From the NCBI GenBank assembly GCA_050480705.1, contig JBJHAX010000009.1:1-64000 (forward strand): DNA of 64,000 nucleotides, in the 5' to 3' direction. This document shows, piece after piece, positions 8,193 through 17,584 of the stretch (its first letter is position 1; each line of letters starts with the position of its first letter). The translations under genes and the position numbers were made by a program. This DNA is from JBJHAX01 sp050480705. Its GTDB lineage: Bacteria; Actinomycetota; Nitriliruptoria; Nitriliruptorales; Nitriliruptoraceae. A model generated the notes under the pieces. It was not told the DNA's origin. It saw nothing but the letters and a program-made list of their open reading frames with translations, and did no database searches.

Positions 8193-9380
8193 TCATCGGT
8201 CCACCCATTCGAGAATCTGGTCAATTGGCGCCGGACCATCTGAATTCTTGTCACCTTTGCCGCTGGACACACTGCTGTAATCCAGTTGCATCGCATGCGC
8301 GAGCCACCGATAGTGATGAGCTTCGCGGCCGGAGAATATTTCGAGCACGCGGGTCCCTGACTGGGCGAACAGAAGGTTCGTCAACCCTGCGCCATGCTGC
8401 GCCACAATCGTGTCCGCTTCGCGGAACATCGAAATCTGGTCGCGTTGCGGGATCTGCTCAAGGTAGACGATTGAGAATCCGCGGCGCCGGAGGAGGTCTT
8501 GGAGCATCATCTCATTTGTGAAACGGCGTCGCGTTGCAAACTCCCTCGAGACATAAATCAGTTTGCGCGACGCCGAGGGCTCAAGGCTGTAGCGGGATTC
8601 GACGGCAGCACGAACTCTTGCAGCGACCTGCGGATCTACCGTCGCAGCGTTGAAATCGGACGAGCGGGGCAGAAGGATCAGATGGGATGCTCGGACCCTG
8701 CGATGACGACTAATCGGACTGAGCGGAAAGGTGCTCGGGAGAACTGCACGCAAGAGAGACCGTTGCTCCCTCGTGAGTGAAGGATCGATGAGAATCTCGA
8801 CGTGATCCTGAAAATCATCTGAGCACACAGCGATCGCTGCTGCACGACATACGTAGTCGATCCACCAATGGTAGTAATTCGTTGGGCGCCAAAGAGTCGC
8901 CAAGACAACGACCGGAACATCGATTCGATCAGTCGGATAGCGTCGCAACGCACCTTTTTCGGCTTGAATCCGCAGCTTGTATTCCTCATAGGCGCTGTCG
9001 AGGACGATCCGCCCAGAGGCATCTTCGACGACCCCATTCCTCGTCCAGACCCTGACGTCGTGAAGATGCGTGATCCGCCGTTCCGGACTATCAATCTCAA
9101 TGACCGGTTTCGTCGCCCATTCGGCTCGGTGCTCGAGCTTTCGGTGAGGTGTGATGATCTTCGCATCCCGGATTTCTGATGGAAGGAGCGTCCGTAGCCG
9201 CCGTTCGAGATGCCGTCCATTGCGAATGCGCCGTGGCGCACGCCGCGCGACCCATCGTGCGACACGATTCGGAAGATGCGCGTCGGTTGTGACGTGTAGG
9301 GAACCATCATCAGTACTGATGGAGCGCGGCAGAAGCTCGGAAGCGTTCTGAGCATCCTCCGGATCGCTGTTGCTGCTCAT
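8193..9380 (-). CDS. GT61-type glycosyltransferase
   Basis: This protein of about 395 residues resembles the DUF563/GT61 family of capsule and glycan glycosyltransferases. Typical segments are the NYYHWWIDYVCRA helix near residue 170, RKLIYVSREFATRRRFTNE, and the C-terminal VAQHGAGLTNLLFA followed by VLEIFSGREAHHYRWLAHAM. The start is ATG 9380 with a GAGGTGG just upstream. Base composition is clearly lower in GC than the flanking genes and its codons are less GC3-biased, which suggests acquisition separate from the surrounding locus. It likely adds a pentose or hexose in surface-glycan assembly, but linkage and donor cannot be inferred. The 255 bases between this gene and the phosphoglycosyl transferase show no gene. 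Confidence 0.8.
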   Translation of the reverse strand: MSSNSDPEDAQNASELLPRSISTDDGSLHVTTDAHLPNRVARWVARRAPRRIRNGRHLERRLRTLLPSEIRDAKIITPHRKLEHRAEWATKPVIEIDSPERRITHLHDVRVWTRNGVVEDASGRIVLDSAYEEYKLRIQAEKGALRRYPTDRIDVPVVVLATLWRPTNYYHWWIDYVCRAAAIAVCSDDFQDHVEILIDPSLTREQRSLLRAVLPSTFPLSPISRHRRVRASHLILLPRSSDFNAATVDPQVAARVRAAVESRYSLEPSASRKLIYVSREFATRRRFTNEMMLQDLLRRRGFSIVYLEQIPQRDQISMFREADTIVAQHGAGLTNLLFAQSGTRVLEIFSGREAHHYRWLAHAMQLDYSSVSSGKGDKNSDGPAPIDQILEWVDR

Positions 9381-9635
9381 TCCACCTCGTCTCCGTAACT
9401 CGATCGAGCGGCTGTCTCGAACGTCACCTCCTGCATGCTGCCAGGAGCCTTCTCGTTTCCCCATCACGTAGGCGCCTGCGCATGCAGGTGCCCAACGTTG
9501 CCAGACGGCCTGCTCAGCACCGTCTTCGCGCCCGAAGCCTCCGACGGTGATCCCGAAGCCCGGCCTGATGGTCCCGCCAACGACTCGTCGTCGCAACCGA
9601 ACGGTCACGGCCGGAAGACCCATCTGGACAGATGC

Positions 9636-11075
9636 TCACAGTCGCCGGGCCAGCACCACCCAGACGGTCTTGAGCAGGATCTCGAGGTCGAGCACCGGCG
9701 ACCAGTTCACCAGGTACTGCAGGTCGTAGCCAAGCTTGTGTTCAGCGTCAGTGTGGTAGCGCCCGTAGATCTGCGCCAACCCGGTCATGCCCGGCGGCAC
9801 CTCGTGCCGTCGTTCGTAGCCGGGGATGCGGGCGGCGAGGTCCTCGACGAGTTCGGGCCTCTCAGGCCGCGGACCGACGAGCGACATCTCGCCTCTGACC
9901 ACGTTGAACAGCTGCGGGAGCTCGTCCATGCGACTCGCGCGAACCCAGCGGCACGCGGGCACGACCCGCGGATCGTCGCGGCTCGCCAGCCGCGCCCCGA
10001 GCCCATCGGCTTCCGCGTCGAGCCGCATCGTGCGGAACTTGACCATCTGGAAGGTCGTGCCGTTGCGTCCGACGCGTTCCTGCCAGTACAGCAGGGGGCG
10101 TCCGACAGCGAACCCCTGGTAAGTGGCCATGAACGCGAGCACCAGCAGCCACACCGGTGACGCGGCGAGCAGCACCAGAAGTTCGAACAGGCGCTTGAGT
10201 CGTGCCCTGCTCGCCGGCACCGCGTGCGGGCGCACCAGCAGGAACGGCATGCCGCCGACCTCGCGCACCCGGTCGATGCCGAGCAGGGTCTCGCGAGCGG
10301 TGACCCGCATGAGCATCGTGATGCTGGCGTCCTCGAGCACACCGACGACGTCCGGGTAGATCGCGTCCAGCCAGTCGCGCGACAGCAGCAGCACGTCGGT
10401 GGCGCGCTCGTCGCCGACGACACGCACGAGTTGGGTCGCGTCGTCGACCTCGCCGACCACGATCGCGCGCGCCCCCTTCTGTTCGAGATCGTCGGTCGCC
10501 GACGCGCGCTCCTCGTCGGTGCCGACGAGCACCACGCGCGGGAAGCCTTCCCGGCCGGTGCGCACCAGATGGGCGAGCCGCCGGTGGGCGGTGGCGAGCA
10601 TCGCGCCGACGACGATCACGATCGCGAGGTTGAGGATCGGATACGGCAGCGCACGGGCCGTCGTCAACCCGAATTCGCGCGCCGCACCGGTCGCGGCGAG
10701 GTTGACCAGTGCGATGAACCCGCCGGCGACGACCGCCTGCGGCAGCGCGCGGGGCAGCACCGGCGGGGCGCCGAGCCGCGGTTCGCGTTCGTAGAGCCCG
10801 CCCAGATAGAAACTGCCGACGAACACCAGCGCGGTGATCGCGAACGACACCAGATACAGCCACACGGGATAGTCGGGCCAGTCCAGCGAGAACCGCCACA
10901 GCATCACGGCGATGCTCGCGGCGAACACCATCACCGCATCCAGGATCATGAGCAGGCGAAAGCCCCGCTGGTTGAGCCTGCCCAGCAGCGTCGCGGGCGC
11001 CTCGTCGTCGGCGGGCACGGTGCGCAGCTGCGACGGCGTGTCGCCGTCGCGCAGGCCGCGCTCAGATCCGGTCAT
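9636..11075 (-). CDS. Polyprenyl-phosphate sugar phosphotransferase
   Basis: This 479-residue membrane protein has WbaP/CpsE-like architecture. Four or so hydrophobic segments (from LLMILDAVMVFAASIAVML at about residue 40) come first, then a nucleotide-binding-like middle domain (PRVVLVGTDEERASA). Another membrane segment and the bacterial sugar-transferase domain occupy about 285-479. That domain shows QERVGRNGTTFQMVKFRTM, SRMDELPQLFNV and EMSLVGPRPERPE. It should transfer a sugar-1-phosphate to undecaprenyl phosphate, starting repeat-unit synthesis. The ATG 11075 start overlaps the stop of the upstream GT2 gene (ATGA), so it is co-translated with the GT2-Wzt-Wzm chain. It is the probable committing step for the glycan exported by Wzm/Wzt. 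Confidence 0.9.
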   Translation of the reverse strand: MTGSERGLRDGDTPSQLRTVPADDEAPATLLGRLNQRGFRLLMILDAVMVFAASIAVMLWRFSLDWPDYPVWLYLVSFAITALVFVGSFYLGGLYEREPRLGAPPVLPRALPQAVVAGGFIALVNLAATGAAREFGLTTARALPYPILNLAIVIVVGAMLATAHRRLAHLVRTGREGFPRVVLVGTDEERASATDDLEQKGARAIVVGEVDDATQLVRVVGDERATDVLLLSRDWLDAIYPDVVGVLEDASITMLMRVTARETLLGIDRVREVGGMPFLLVRPHAVPASRARLKRLFELLVLLAASPVWLLVLAFMATYQGFAVGRPLLYWQERVGRNGTTFQMVKFRTMRLDAEADGLGARLASRDDPRVVPACRWVRASRMDELPQLFNVVRGEMSLVGPRPERPELVEDLAARIPGYERRHEVPPGMTGLAQIYGRYHTDAEHKLGYDLQYLVNWSPVLDLEILLKTVWVVLARRL

Positions 11076-12094
11076 CGAGAATCCGCCGGGGGCCGGGCGG
11101 GGAAGCGAGGGCCGAGCAGGAATCCGACGCCCCAGGCAAGGTGCATCGTCGCGAGCGCAACGGCGACGCGCAACCCGACGATCGGTCGCCGGGCGCTGGC
11201 GAGCCCGCCTGCGACGACGAGCAGCACGTACCCGCCTGCGCCGGCGACGATCGGCCACGGTGCAGCGGCGGCCGCGCTCACGACGGCGAGCAGCACCAGG
11301 CCGACGACGAGCACCGGCGCGGCGAGCTGGCGCGCACGCAGCGACCCGCGGTGGCGCCGGGCGGTGGCGCGCCGCCACCTTCCGTACTCGAAATACTGGC
11401 GGGCAAGCGCCCGCACGCTGCCGCGCGGGCGGTAGGCGACCTCGAGGGAGGGGTCGAACCAGACGGTGTGGCCTGCGGCTCTGAGCCGCTCGTTCAGTTC
11501 GGCGTCCTGGTTGCGCACGAACGTTTCGTCGAACCCGCCGACCTGCTCGAGCGCCTCGCGCCGGTAGATGCCCAGATACACGGTGTCGGCCGGGCCCGGG
11601 GCCGTGCCGGTGCGGTAGGCGGCGCCCCCGGCACCCAGCGGCGAGCGCATCGCGATCGCGACGGCGCGGGCGAAACCGTGTGTGGCGTCGGCTGCCTGGC
11701 GGCCGCCGACGTTCGCTGCGCCGGTGCGTGCGAGCACGTCGAGTGCGGCCGCGACGTAGCCCTCGGGCAGCCGTGCGTGCGTGTCGAGCCGCACCAGCAC
11801 GTCGCCGGACGCGGCTTCGACGGCGCGGTTGAGTGCGGCGGAGGTGCCCCCGTCGGGGTTGTCGACGACACGCACGCGCGGGTCGGTCGCGGCGATCCGG
11901 GCTGCTTCGGCGGCGGTGGTGGCGTCGGCGGCGGCGATGACGACCTCTGCGACCGGGGGGTGCTGCGCGAGCGCGGAGGCGACGGTGGCTGCGAGCGTGA
12001 CAGCAGCGTGGCGTGCTGGGATCACGACGCTCACGGTGGGGTCGTCGAGCGGCGGCAGCGCGCCGGTGCGGCTGCGGTCGGCCACGGTGGTCAC
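11072..12094 (-). CDS. GT2 glycosyltransferase with C-terminal membrane segments
   Basis: This GT-A fold family 2 enzyme of about 340 residues has VSVVIPARHAAVTLAATVAS at its N-terminus, the donor region DNPDGGTSAALNRAV and the metal-binding DTHARLPEGY (VRLDTHA). The acceptor-side segment GGFDETFVRNQDAELNERL is also present. Hydrophobic helices follow (about 255-330: LVVGLVLLAVVSAAAAA, YVLLVVAGGLA), so it sits at the membrane. The fold resembles succinoglycan/EPS-type ExoA enzymes. The GTG 12094 start overlaps the wzt stop (GTGA) and the stop overlaps the next start (ATGA), placing it inside a tightly coupled operon. Sugar specificity is unknown. Confidence 0.87.
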   Translation of the reverse strand: MTTVADRSRTGALPPLDDPTVSVVIPARHAAVTLAATVASALAQHPPVAEVVIAAADATTAAEAARIAATDPRVRVVDNPDGGTSAALNRAVEAASGDVLVRLDTHARLPEGYVAAALDVLARTGAANVGGRQAADATHGFARAVAIAMRSPLGAGGAAYRTGTAPGPADTVYLGIYRREALEQVGGFDETFVRNQDAELNERLRAAGHTVWFDPSLEVAYRPRGSVRALARQYFEYGRWRRATARRHRGSLRARQLAAPVLVVGLVLLAVVSAAAAAPWPIVAGAGGYVLLVVAGGLASARRPIVGLRVAVALATMHLAWGVGFLLGPRFPARPPADSR

Positions 12095-12891
12095 GTCCCG
12101 CCGCGCTGGGCGCGGGCACGCTTGATCCGTTCGTTGTGCTCGCGGTAGGCCTCGGTGATCGGCGACGGGTCGCCGTCGGCGATGAGTTCGCCGTGGTCGA
12201 GCCACAGCACCCGGTCGCACACGTCGGTGACGGCACTCATCACGTGTGTGGCGACGAACACGGTGCCTGCGCCGCTGATCACGTCACGGATGCGCGCATC
12301 GCTGCGTTCCTTGAAGTCGGCGTCGCCGGTTGCAAGCGCCTCGTCGACGATGAGGATGTCGGGGGTGACGGCCGTGGCGATGGAGAACTGCAGCCGTGCA
12401 CGCATCCCGGAGCTGTAGGCGCGGAGCGGCAGGTCGATGAAGTCGCCGAGCCCGGAAAACTCGATGATGTCGTCGATGCGTTCGTCGATCTCGCTGCGGC
12501 GAAGCCCCATGGCGGTCGCACCGAGCACAATGTTGCGTCGGCCCGACAGGTCCGGCAGCAGCGCGGCGGAGACCCCGAGCAGGACCGGGGTCGCGCAGGT
12601 GAACACACGGCCGTTCTCGGGCGGCACGAGCCCGGCGATGGCGCGCAGCATCGTCGACTTGCCCGACCCGTTGTGGCCGATGACGCCAATGGCCTGACCG
12701 CGCTCGGCGATGAAACTGACGTCCTTGAGGGCCTCGACACGCCGGTGCTCGCGTCCGGTGCCCCGCAGGCGCCCGCGCACGCCGCGGGCCCGGTCGGCGT
12801 AGATGCGGTAGGTGACGTCGAGATGGTCGACGACGACCGCCGGGTCGGTCGCGACGGCCGTCGCGGGCGCGTGCGTGAGCTGCTCAGACAT
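12091..12891 (-). CDS. wzt: Wzt-type polysaccharide ABC exporter ATPase
   Basis: This ABC ATPase of 266 residues has Walker A GHNGSGKST, signature YSSGMRARL, Walker B ILIVDEAL followed by ATGD, and the switch histidine in VATHVMSAV. The region before the signature (LSGRRNIVLGATAMGLRRSEI) is typical of the teichoic acid/O-antigen exporter class (TagH/Wzt). It lacks the C-terminal carbohydrate-binding domain of some Wzt proteins, so the exporter is probably of the type not needing a terminal sugar cap. The ATG 12891 start lies inside the end of the permease gene with an 8-bp overlap. It works with the Wzm permease to export lipid-linked glycan across the cytoplasmic membrane. Confidence 0.93.
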   Translation of the reverse strand: MSEQLTHAPATAVATDPAVVVDHLDVTYRIYADRARGVRGRLRGTGREHRRVEALKDVSFIAERGQAIGVIGHNGSGKSTMLRAIAGLVPPENGRVFTCATPVLLGVSAALLPDLSGRRNIVLGATAMGLRRSEIDERIDDIIEFSGLGDFIDLPLRAYSSGMRARLQFSIATAVTPDILIVDEALATGDADFKERSDARIRDVISGAGTVFVATHVMSAVTDVCDRVLWLDHGELIADGDPSPITEAYREHNERIKRARAQRGGT

Positions 12892-13804
12892 GCGCGTACT
12901 CGCTCTCGGCACGCCGGAACAGCGAGAAGCCGACGATGAGCGTCGCGACCGCCCAGCCGGTGCCGACGAGCCAGATGCGCGCGTCGACGGTGCCGTAGAG
13001 CACCGCGCCGCGCACCATCTCGAGCAGGTTGAACACCGGGTTGGCCTGCAGGATCGCGAGCAGGGTGGTGTTGGGGATCAGGTCGGCGTTGAGCGGGATC
13101 AGCACCCCCGAGCCGTACAGCAGCAGGCGCAGCGCATAGGGCAGGAACTGCTGGATGTCGCGGAACCGCACGCTGATGCGCGCCACGATCATCATCGCGC
13201 CGAGGTTGAACATCGCCTGCACGACCAGTGCGGGCACGAGCAGCAGCCAGCTCGCCATCGGCAGCGGCCCGCCGGGCGCGGCCATGACCAGTGCGAGCAT
13301 GATCGGCAGCGCGTACAGGTAGCTGACGGTCTCGGCGAAGAGACCCGACAGTGGCAGCACGCTGCGCGGGAAGCTGATGGACTGGATGAGCCGGCGGTTT
13401 CGGATCAGCACGCTGCCGCCGGCCTGGGTGGCGCCGCGCGTGTAGTCGAACGCGATCACGCCGACGATGAGAAACGGCAGGTAGGCGTCGACGCCGCCGC
13501 GCGTCTCGATGTTGAGCACCACGCCGAAGATCAGGTAGTAGACGGCGATGAGCAGCAGCGGGTTGAGCAGATTCCACAGCTGGCCGAACACCGAATCCTG
13601 GTTGCGGGCCTTGCGCTCCCCCATCGGGATGCGCACCAGGAAGTCACGCCATTCCCACACCGAACGCAGGTAGGCGACCAGGCCGAGCGGCGCACCGACC
13701 CGTTTCAGGCCCGGCCAGTGCGCGATCGGGTCGTCGGGCAGCTCGGGCGCGACCGGGCGCGGCAGGTCGTTCTCCGGACGCAGCTCGGTCTCGGGCAGGG
13801 ACAA
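12884..13804 (-). CDS. wzm: Wzm-type polysaccharide ABC exporter permease
   Basis: This 306-residue ABC-2 permease has a cytoplasmic N-terminus and about six hydrophobic segments (LNPLLLIAVYYLIFGVVL, LPFLIVGVIAFDYTRG, YALPIMLALVMAA, LLLVPALVVQAMFNLGAM, RLLLYGSGVLIPL, and the C-terminal VATLIVGFSLFRRAE). The N-terminal motif RDFLVRIPMGERKARNQDSVFGQLW is the coupling segment seen in TagG/Wzm proteins. The only in-frame initiator giving the full N-terminus is TTG 13804, preceded by GAGGTG. It pairs with the overlapping wzt gene. It heads the run wzm-wzt-GT2-phosphoglycosyl transferase. Confidence 0.92.
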   Translation of the reverse strand: MSLPETELRPENDLPRPVAPELPDDPIAHWPGLKRVGAPLGLVAYLRSVWEWRDFLVRIPMGERKARNQDSVFGQLWNLLNPLLLIAVYYLIFGVVLNIETRGGVDAYLPFLIVGVIAFDYTRGATQAGGSVLIRNRRLIQSISFPRSVLPLSGLFAETVSYLYALPIMLALVMAAPGGPLPMASWLLLVPALVVQAMFNLGAMMIVARISVRFRDIQQFLPYALRLLLYGSGVLIPLNADLIPNTTLLAILQANPVFNLLEMVRGAVLYGTVDARIWLVGTGWAVATLIVGFSLFRRAESEYAHV

Positions 13805-13939
13805 CAGGGCACCTCGACACGATGTCGGCGGGTCGCGGCAAGCACGCCGGCGTGCTCGTGACCTCGCGCCGCTTGCCCCACGAGGCTACACGACCACTGG
13901 TGGCAGCCTCCGGCTGGCGGTGCCGGTCAGCGGCGCCGG

Positions 13940-15637
13940 TCAGCGGCGCCGGCGCGACAGGCGCCCGAGCAGGCGCATCGTGCGCTGGCCGACAGCGAGC
14001 AGGACACGCAGCTGGCGGGCGGACAGCTGCGTCAGCCCCGTGCGGGCGACCTCGACGACGCGCTGCTGTTGCTGCGGGTCGAGCCGGCCGAGCACCTCAC
14101 CGAGCGACTGCAGTTCGCCGCGGATCGCCACGGCCGTGCCGGGGCTGTCGAGGTCGCTCAGCGGATCGACCGTGGCGGCCTCACCGACCGACAGCTGTGT
14201 GCCCGACAGCCACACGCGCCCGTGCACCTGCGCGACACGGTCGAGCAGGTCGTCACCGGGTGCGAGCCAACTGCGTGCGTTCGCCGCGTCGCCAGTCGCC
14301 GCAGCGTCGGTCGCGTCCGGCACGGCGCGGGACCCTGCAGCGGAGGCTGCCGCGGCGTCGGCCTGCAGGATCCGGCACACCGCACGGGTGCTCCACGCCA
14401 CCAGCCGGCGGTCCTCGGGCCGTGCCGGCGGGACGGTCGCATACACCACGCCGACCGGCTCGTCGGGCGCCATCAGCCGCTCGAGCAGCTGCTCGACGGT
14501 CTCCATCCCGACCACCATCGGGGCGTCCAGCAGCATCCGGAACGGGGTCGCCGGGTGGAGCGCGTCGAGGTCGAACACCACCCGCGCGTCGTGTTCGAAC
14601 TGGCGCTCGATCCAGCGGCGGTGCTGGAGGTCTTCGGGCGCTTCGACGTGCACCACCAGGTCGCTGACACTGCTCGCCAGCAGCGACTCGATCGCACCCA
14701 GCGCCGCGCCCGCGTCGACGTCGCCGGCGCGCACGGTCGCCGCGACCCGGGGCACGAGGTAGGTGCGGCCGCGGCGCACCCTCCTGAAGCCGTGGTGGGC
14801 GATCAACTGCGCGAGCTTGGGGCGCTGCTCGACGAGCGACACGCGCTCGCCCGCATCCGGCTCGTGGCCCTCGCCCTGATGCCAGCAGCGCGCCTGCCCG
14901 TCGTGGATCAGCAGGCCACCGCCGACGAACAGCCGGTAGCCGAGTTCGGTGTCCTCACCCCCCCACTGGTCGAACGACTCGTCGAAGCCACCCACCTGGT
15001 CGAACAGGGCCCGTGACACGCCGAGGTTGCCGCTGGCCACCACCCTGAACAGGTCGTGGTCGGCGCTCGTCAGCCCGCCGGTGCGGCGCAGATGGTCGCT
15101 GATCCATTCGGGTTCGGTCTGCTCGCGACCGGCGAACAGCTCGGTGAGCGCGCCGTCGCGGCCTGCCGTGACGACGTCGTCGGCGGCCAGCCCGCCGGTG
15201 TCGACGTGGGTGCGCGGCCCGAGCGTGACCGCATACCCGCAGGCGTGATGCCAGCGGGCGTGCGCCTCCACGGCGGTCGGTTCGGCGAGCATGTCGGCGT
15301 CGAGGAACAGCAGGATCTGACCGCGGGCGCGCCGGGCGCCGAGGTTGCGTGCCCGGGGCGCTCCGAATCCGCGGCGCTGTTGGCGCACCACGGTGACGTC
15401 GAGCCCCAGATGGCGCTCGGGCAGCTCCAGGGGCTCCTCGGAGCCGTCGTCGGCGACGACGACCTGCAGCAGCGACGACGGGTAGGTCTGTGCAGCGAGT
15501 GCGGCGAGCGTGAGCTCGAGTGCGTCGTGTGCCTGGTAGTAGGGGATGACGACCGAGACGGTGTGCTTCGGCGTCCACGCACCGACGTCGGGGACCTCGA
15601 GCAGGTCCCACCGGTTGTGCGCAATCACCGAGGTCAT
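13940..15637 (-). CDS. Large GT2 glycosyltransferase with extra C-terminal domain
   Basis: The protein has about 565 residues. Residues 1-250 form a GT-A domain: VSVVIPYYQAHDALELTLAA, VVADDGSEEPLEL, the DXD-type LFLDADMLAEP, and the galactosyltransferase-like acceptor motif GGFDESFDQWGGEDTELGYRL. The remaining 300 residues have no recognisable domain but contain SDLVVHVEAPEDLQHRRWIE, which may be a second, degenerate sugar-handling region. The start ATG 15637 has AGGTGG a few bases upstream. The stop sits in a short tandem repeat (CGGTCAGCGGCGC, twice near 13924-13949). It lies 135 bases upstream of wzm and probably contributes a sugar to the exported repeat unit. Confidence 0.83.
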   Translation of the reverse strand: MTSVIAHNRWDLLEVPDVGAWTPKHTVSVVIPYYQAHDALELTLAALAAQTYPSSLLQVVVADDGSEEPLELPERHLGLDVTVVRQQRRGFGAPRARNLGARRARGQILLFLDADMLAEPTAVEAHARWHHACGYAVTLGPRTHVDTGGLAADDVVTAGRDGALTELFAGREQTEPEWISDHLRRTGGLTSADHDLFRVVASGNLGVSRALFDQVGGFDESFDQWGGEDTELGYRLFVGGGLLIHDGQARCWHQGEGHEPDAGERVSLVEQRPKLAQLIAHHGFRRVRRGRTYLVPRVAATVRAGDVDAGAALGAIESLLASSVSDLVVHVEAPEDLQHRRWIERQFEHDARVVFDLDALHPATPFRMLLDAPMVVGMETVEQLLERLMAPDEPVGVVYATVPPARPEDRRLVAWSTRAVCRILQADAAAASAAGSRAVPDATDAAATGDAANARSWLAPGDDLLDRVAQVHGRVWLSGTQLSVGEAATVDPLSDLDSPGTAVAIRGELQSLGEVLGRLDPQQQQRVVEVARTGLTQLSARQLRVLLAVGQRTMRLLGRLSRRRR

Positions 15638-15721
15638 CCGCCACCTGTCGCACGACAAAGGCCGCACCGTACTTCGCGTCGGCGTGTCGGGTGCATGACC
15701 GATGAACCTGCCGGCCCACGC

Positions 15722-16447
15722 TCAGCGCAGAAAGCGTTCCATGCGCGCCTGCGCTTCGTCGCTGCCGATCATCAAGGCCTGGGAGGTGGCATCGACCAGC
15801 CGGTGTGCGTCGCCGGTGACACGCATCGCCTCCTTGGCGAGCCGCACGGCGTCGATGGAGGTCTTGGCGACGTCGTCGAGGAACGCCGAGACCGCAGCAT
15901 CGAGTTCGTCGGGTTCGGTCAGTCGCTGAACGAGTCCGAGCCGGAACGCTTCCTCGCCGTCGATGCGCCGGCCGGTGAGCACCAGATCGCTCGCCGCGCC
16001 GCGCCCGACGAGTTCGGGCAGCCGTGTCAGCCCTCCGGCGCTGGGCACCAGCCCGAGCCGCACTTCGGGCAGTCCCCACACCGAGCGGGTCGAAGCGATC
16101 CGCACGTCGCAGGCGAGCGCGAGCTCGCAGCCTCCACCGAGTGCGGGACCGTCGACCGCGGCGATCGTGGGTGACGGACGGCGGTAGATGCGGTCGAACA
16201 GGCCCGCGGTGGGGCGGCGCATGCTCTCGGCGTACGTGCGCTGCCTGAGCGCCGCGACATCGGTGCCGGCGACGAACATCCCCGCGGTGGCGCTGGAGAT
16301 CACCAGTGGCAGGGGATGGTCGTCGTATTCCTCGACGGCGGCCGACAGCTCACCGACCACCTCGACGCTCAAGGCGTTGTGCTTTTCGGGGCGGTCGATC
16401 CGTACATGGATCGCGGAGCCCGTCTCCTCCACCGTGATCCATCTCAT
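15722..16447 (-). CDS. Enoyl-CoA hydratase/isomerase family protein
   Basis: This 241-residue crotonase-fold enzyme has two oxyanion-hole segments, FVAGTDVAAL and DGPALGGGCELALACD. Its catalytic-position acids are Glu in WGLPEVRLG and Asp in ASDLVLTG, where the classic hydratase has two Glu, so it may act as hydratase, isomerase or hydrolase. It is the last gene of the minus-strand run nitrilase-hydantoinase-LLM-hydratase, 52 bases after the LLM gene. This marks the left edge of the catabolic block; the next gene to the left belongs to the glycan locus. It is likely to act on a CoA-linked ring-cleavage product. Confidence 0.87.
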   Translation of the reverse strand: MRWITVEETGSAIHVRIDRPEKHNALSVEVVGELSAAVEEYDDHPLPLVISSATAGMFVAGTDVAALRQRTYAESMRRPTAGLFDRIYRRPSPTIAAVDGPALGGGCELALACDVRIASTRSVWGLPEVRLGLVPSAGGLTRLPELVGRGAASDLVLTGRRIDGEEAFRLGLVQRLTEPDELDAAVSAFLDDVAKTSIDAVRLAKEAMRVTGDAHRLVDATSQALMIGSDEAQARMERFLR

Positions 16448-16499
16448 GGCGGCCTCGTTGGTCGGTGGCTGTGATCGTCAGCCGTCGCGCTGCGGGGTG

Positions 16500-17513
16500 T
16501 CAGCCGTCAAGGTGCGGTAGGACGTCACCGCCGAGGGTTTCGAGCTGGCGGAGCACGTCGGCCTGCTTCATGCCGGGCCAGTGGACCCGAAGCAGGAAGT
16601 GGTTGGCGCCGATCCGCTCGTTGTAGCGGCCGAGCTCGTCGACGCATTCCTGCGGGCTGCCGATGATGAAACGGTCGGCGGCGAGCTCGTCGAATGGTGC
16701 CGACAGCGTCTCGTCCTCCGGCATGGGCTTGTCGAGGCCCCAGTTGGCGTACGCCCCGTACTTCTTTTCGAGCGCCGCACGTGAGATCTTCACCGCGTCA
16801 TCGCGTGTCGTGCCGACCGCGAGTTCGCGGAACAACGGCACGACGTCGGGCGCCGCCTGGCCGTGCTCGTCGAGCGATTCGTTGAACAGGCCCATCTGGC
16901 GCTCGACGGTGCCGATGGTGGCGTGCGGGTTGATGAGCCAGGGCATGCCGTAGCGTCCTGCCCGTTTGACCGCCGGATCGCCGCTGCCTGCGATCCACAC
17001 GGGCGGGTAGGGCTTCTGGACCGGCTTGAGGAGCAGCCGTGCCTGTTCGAGCGTGAAGTGCTGGCCGTGATGATCGACGGTCTCCTCGGTCCACAGCCGT
17101 ATGGCGGTCTCGAGGCACTCCTCGAAGCGCGAAACACGCTTCTTGGGGTTGACATCGAACGCGAGGAACTCCTCGTCGCGGAAGCCCAGACCGATGCCGA
17201 ACACGAAGCGTCCACCGGTGAGCACGTCGAGTGTGGCCGCCTGCTCCGCCGCGTAGACGGGATTCGACAGCGTGAGCTGGAAGATGCCTGTGCCGACGGT
17301 CATCTCGCCGGCGTCCGCGGTGACACGGCCGATGAACGGCATCTGCTGGAGCATCTGGTAGGGCTCGGCGAGGAAGTGCTGGATGATCCAGATCGAGTCG
17401 AGCCCGACGTCGCGCGCGGTGCGGACCTGCTCGAGCAGCTCCTCGGTCCGTTCGACCGGGTCGTCTCCGACGACGAACTGCGAGTTGAGGACGATTCCCA
17501 GCTTGATGCCCAC
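16500..17513 (-). CDS. LLM-class (luciferase-like) flavin/F420 oxidoreductase
   Basis: This 337-residue TIM-barrel protein of the bacterial luciferase family opens MGIKLGIVLNSQFVVGDD and shows ERTEELLEQVRTARDVGLDS, the cofactor-site segments LDVLTGGRFVFGIGLGFRDEE and PPVWIAGSGDPAVKRAGRYG, and a C-terminal IGSPQECVDEL. Members use FMNH2 for monooxygenation or F420 for hydride transfer; the sequence alone does not decide which. The start GTG 17513 has an AAGGAG five to six bases upstream. It lies between a hydantoinase and an enoyl-CoA hydratase, so it may oxidise the ring substrate or an intermediate. RutA-like ring cleavage is one precedent, but no close identity is claimed. Confidence 0.85.
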   Translation of the reverse strand: MGIKLGIVLNSQFVVGDDPVERTEELLEQVRTARDVGLDSIWIIQHFLAEPYQMLQQMPFIGRVTADAGEMTVGTGIFQLTLSNPVYAAEQAATLDVLTGGRFVFGIGLGFRDEEFLAFDVNPKKRVSRFEECLETAIRLWTEETVDHHGQHFTLEQARLLLKPVQKPYPPVWIAGSGDPAVKRAGRYGMPWLINPHATIGTVERQMGLFNESLDEHGQAAPDVVPLFRELAVGTTRDDAVKISRAALEKKYGAYANWGLDKPMPEDETLSAPFDELAADRFIIGSPQECVDELGRYNERIGANHFLLRVHWPGMKQADVLRQLETLGGDVLPHLDG

Positions 17514-17584
17514 CTTGGCTCCTTCACATTCATTGTCGGTGGCGGCGTGTGCAGCGCACCGTCGTCACGTCGTTCCTCGGGTCG

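Noticed and set aside
9636..12236. Single 866-residue open frame covering the sugar transferase and GT2 region
   Set aside because: The N-terminal half is an Arg/Ala-rich shadow of the GT2 gene; the phosphoglycosyl transferase begins at 11075.
13924..13949. Short tandem repeat at the end of the GT2 gene as a mobile-element scar
   Set aside because: Only two 13-bp units of simple GC-rich sequence; replication slippage is enough to explain it.
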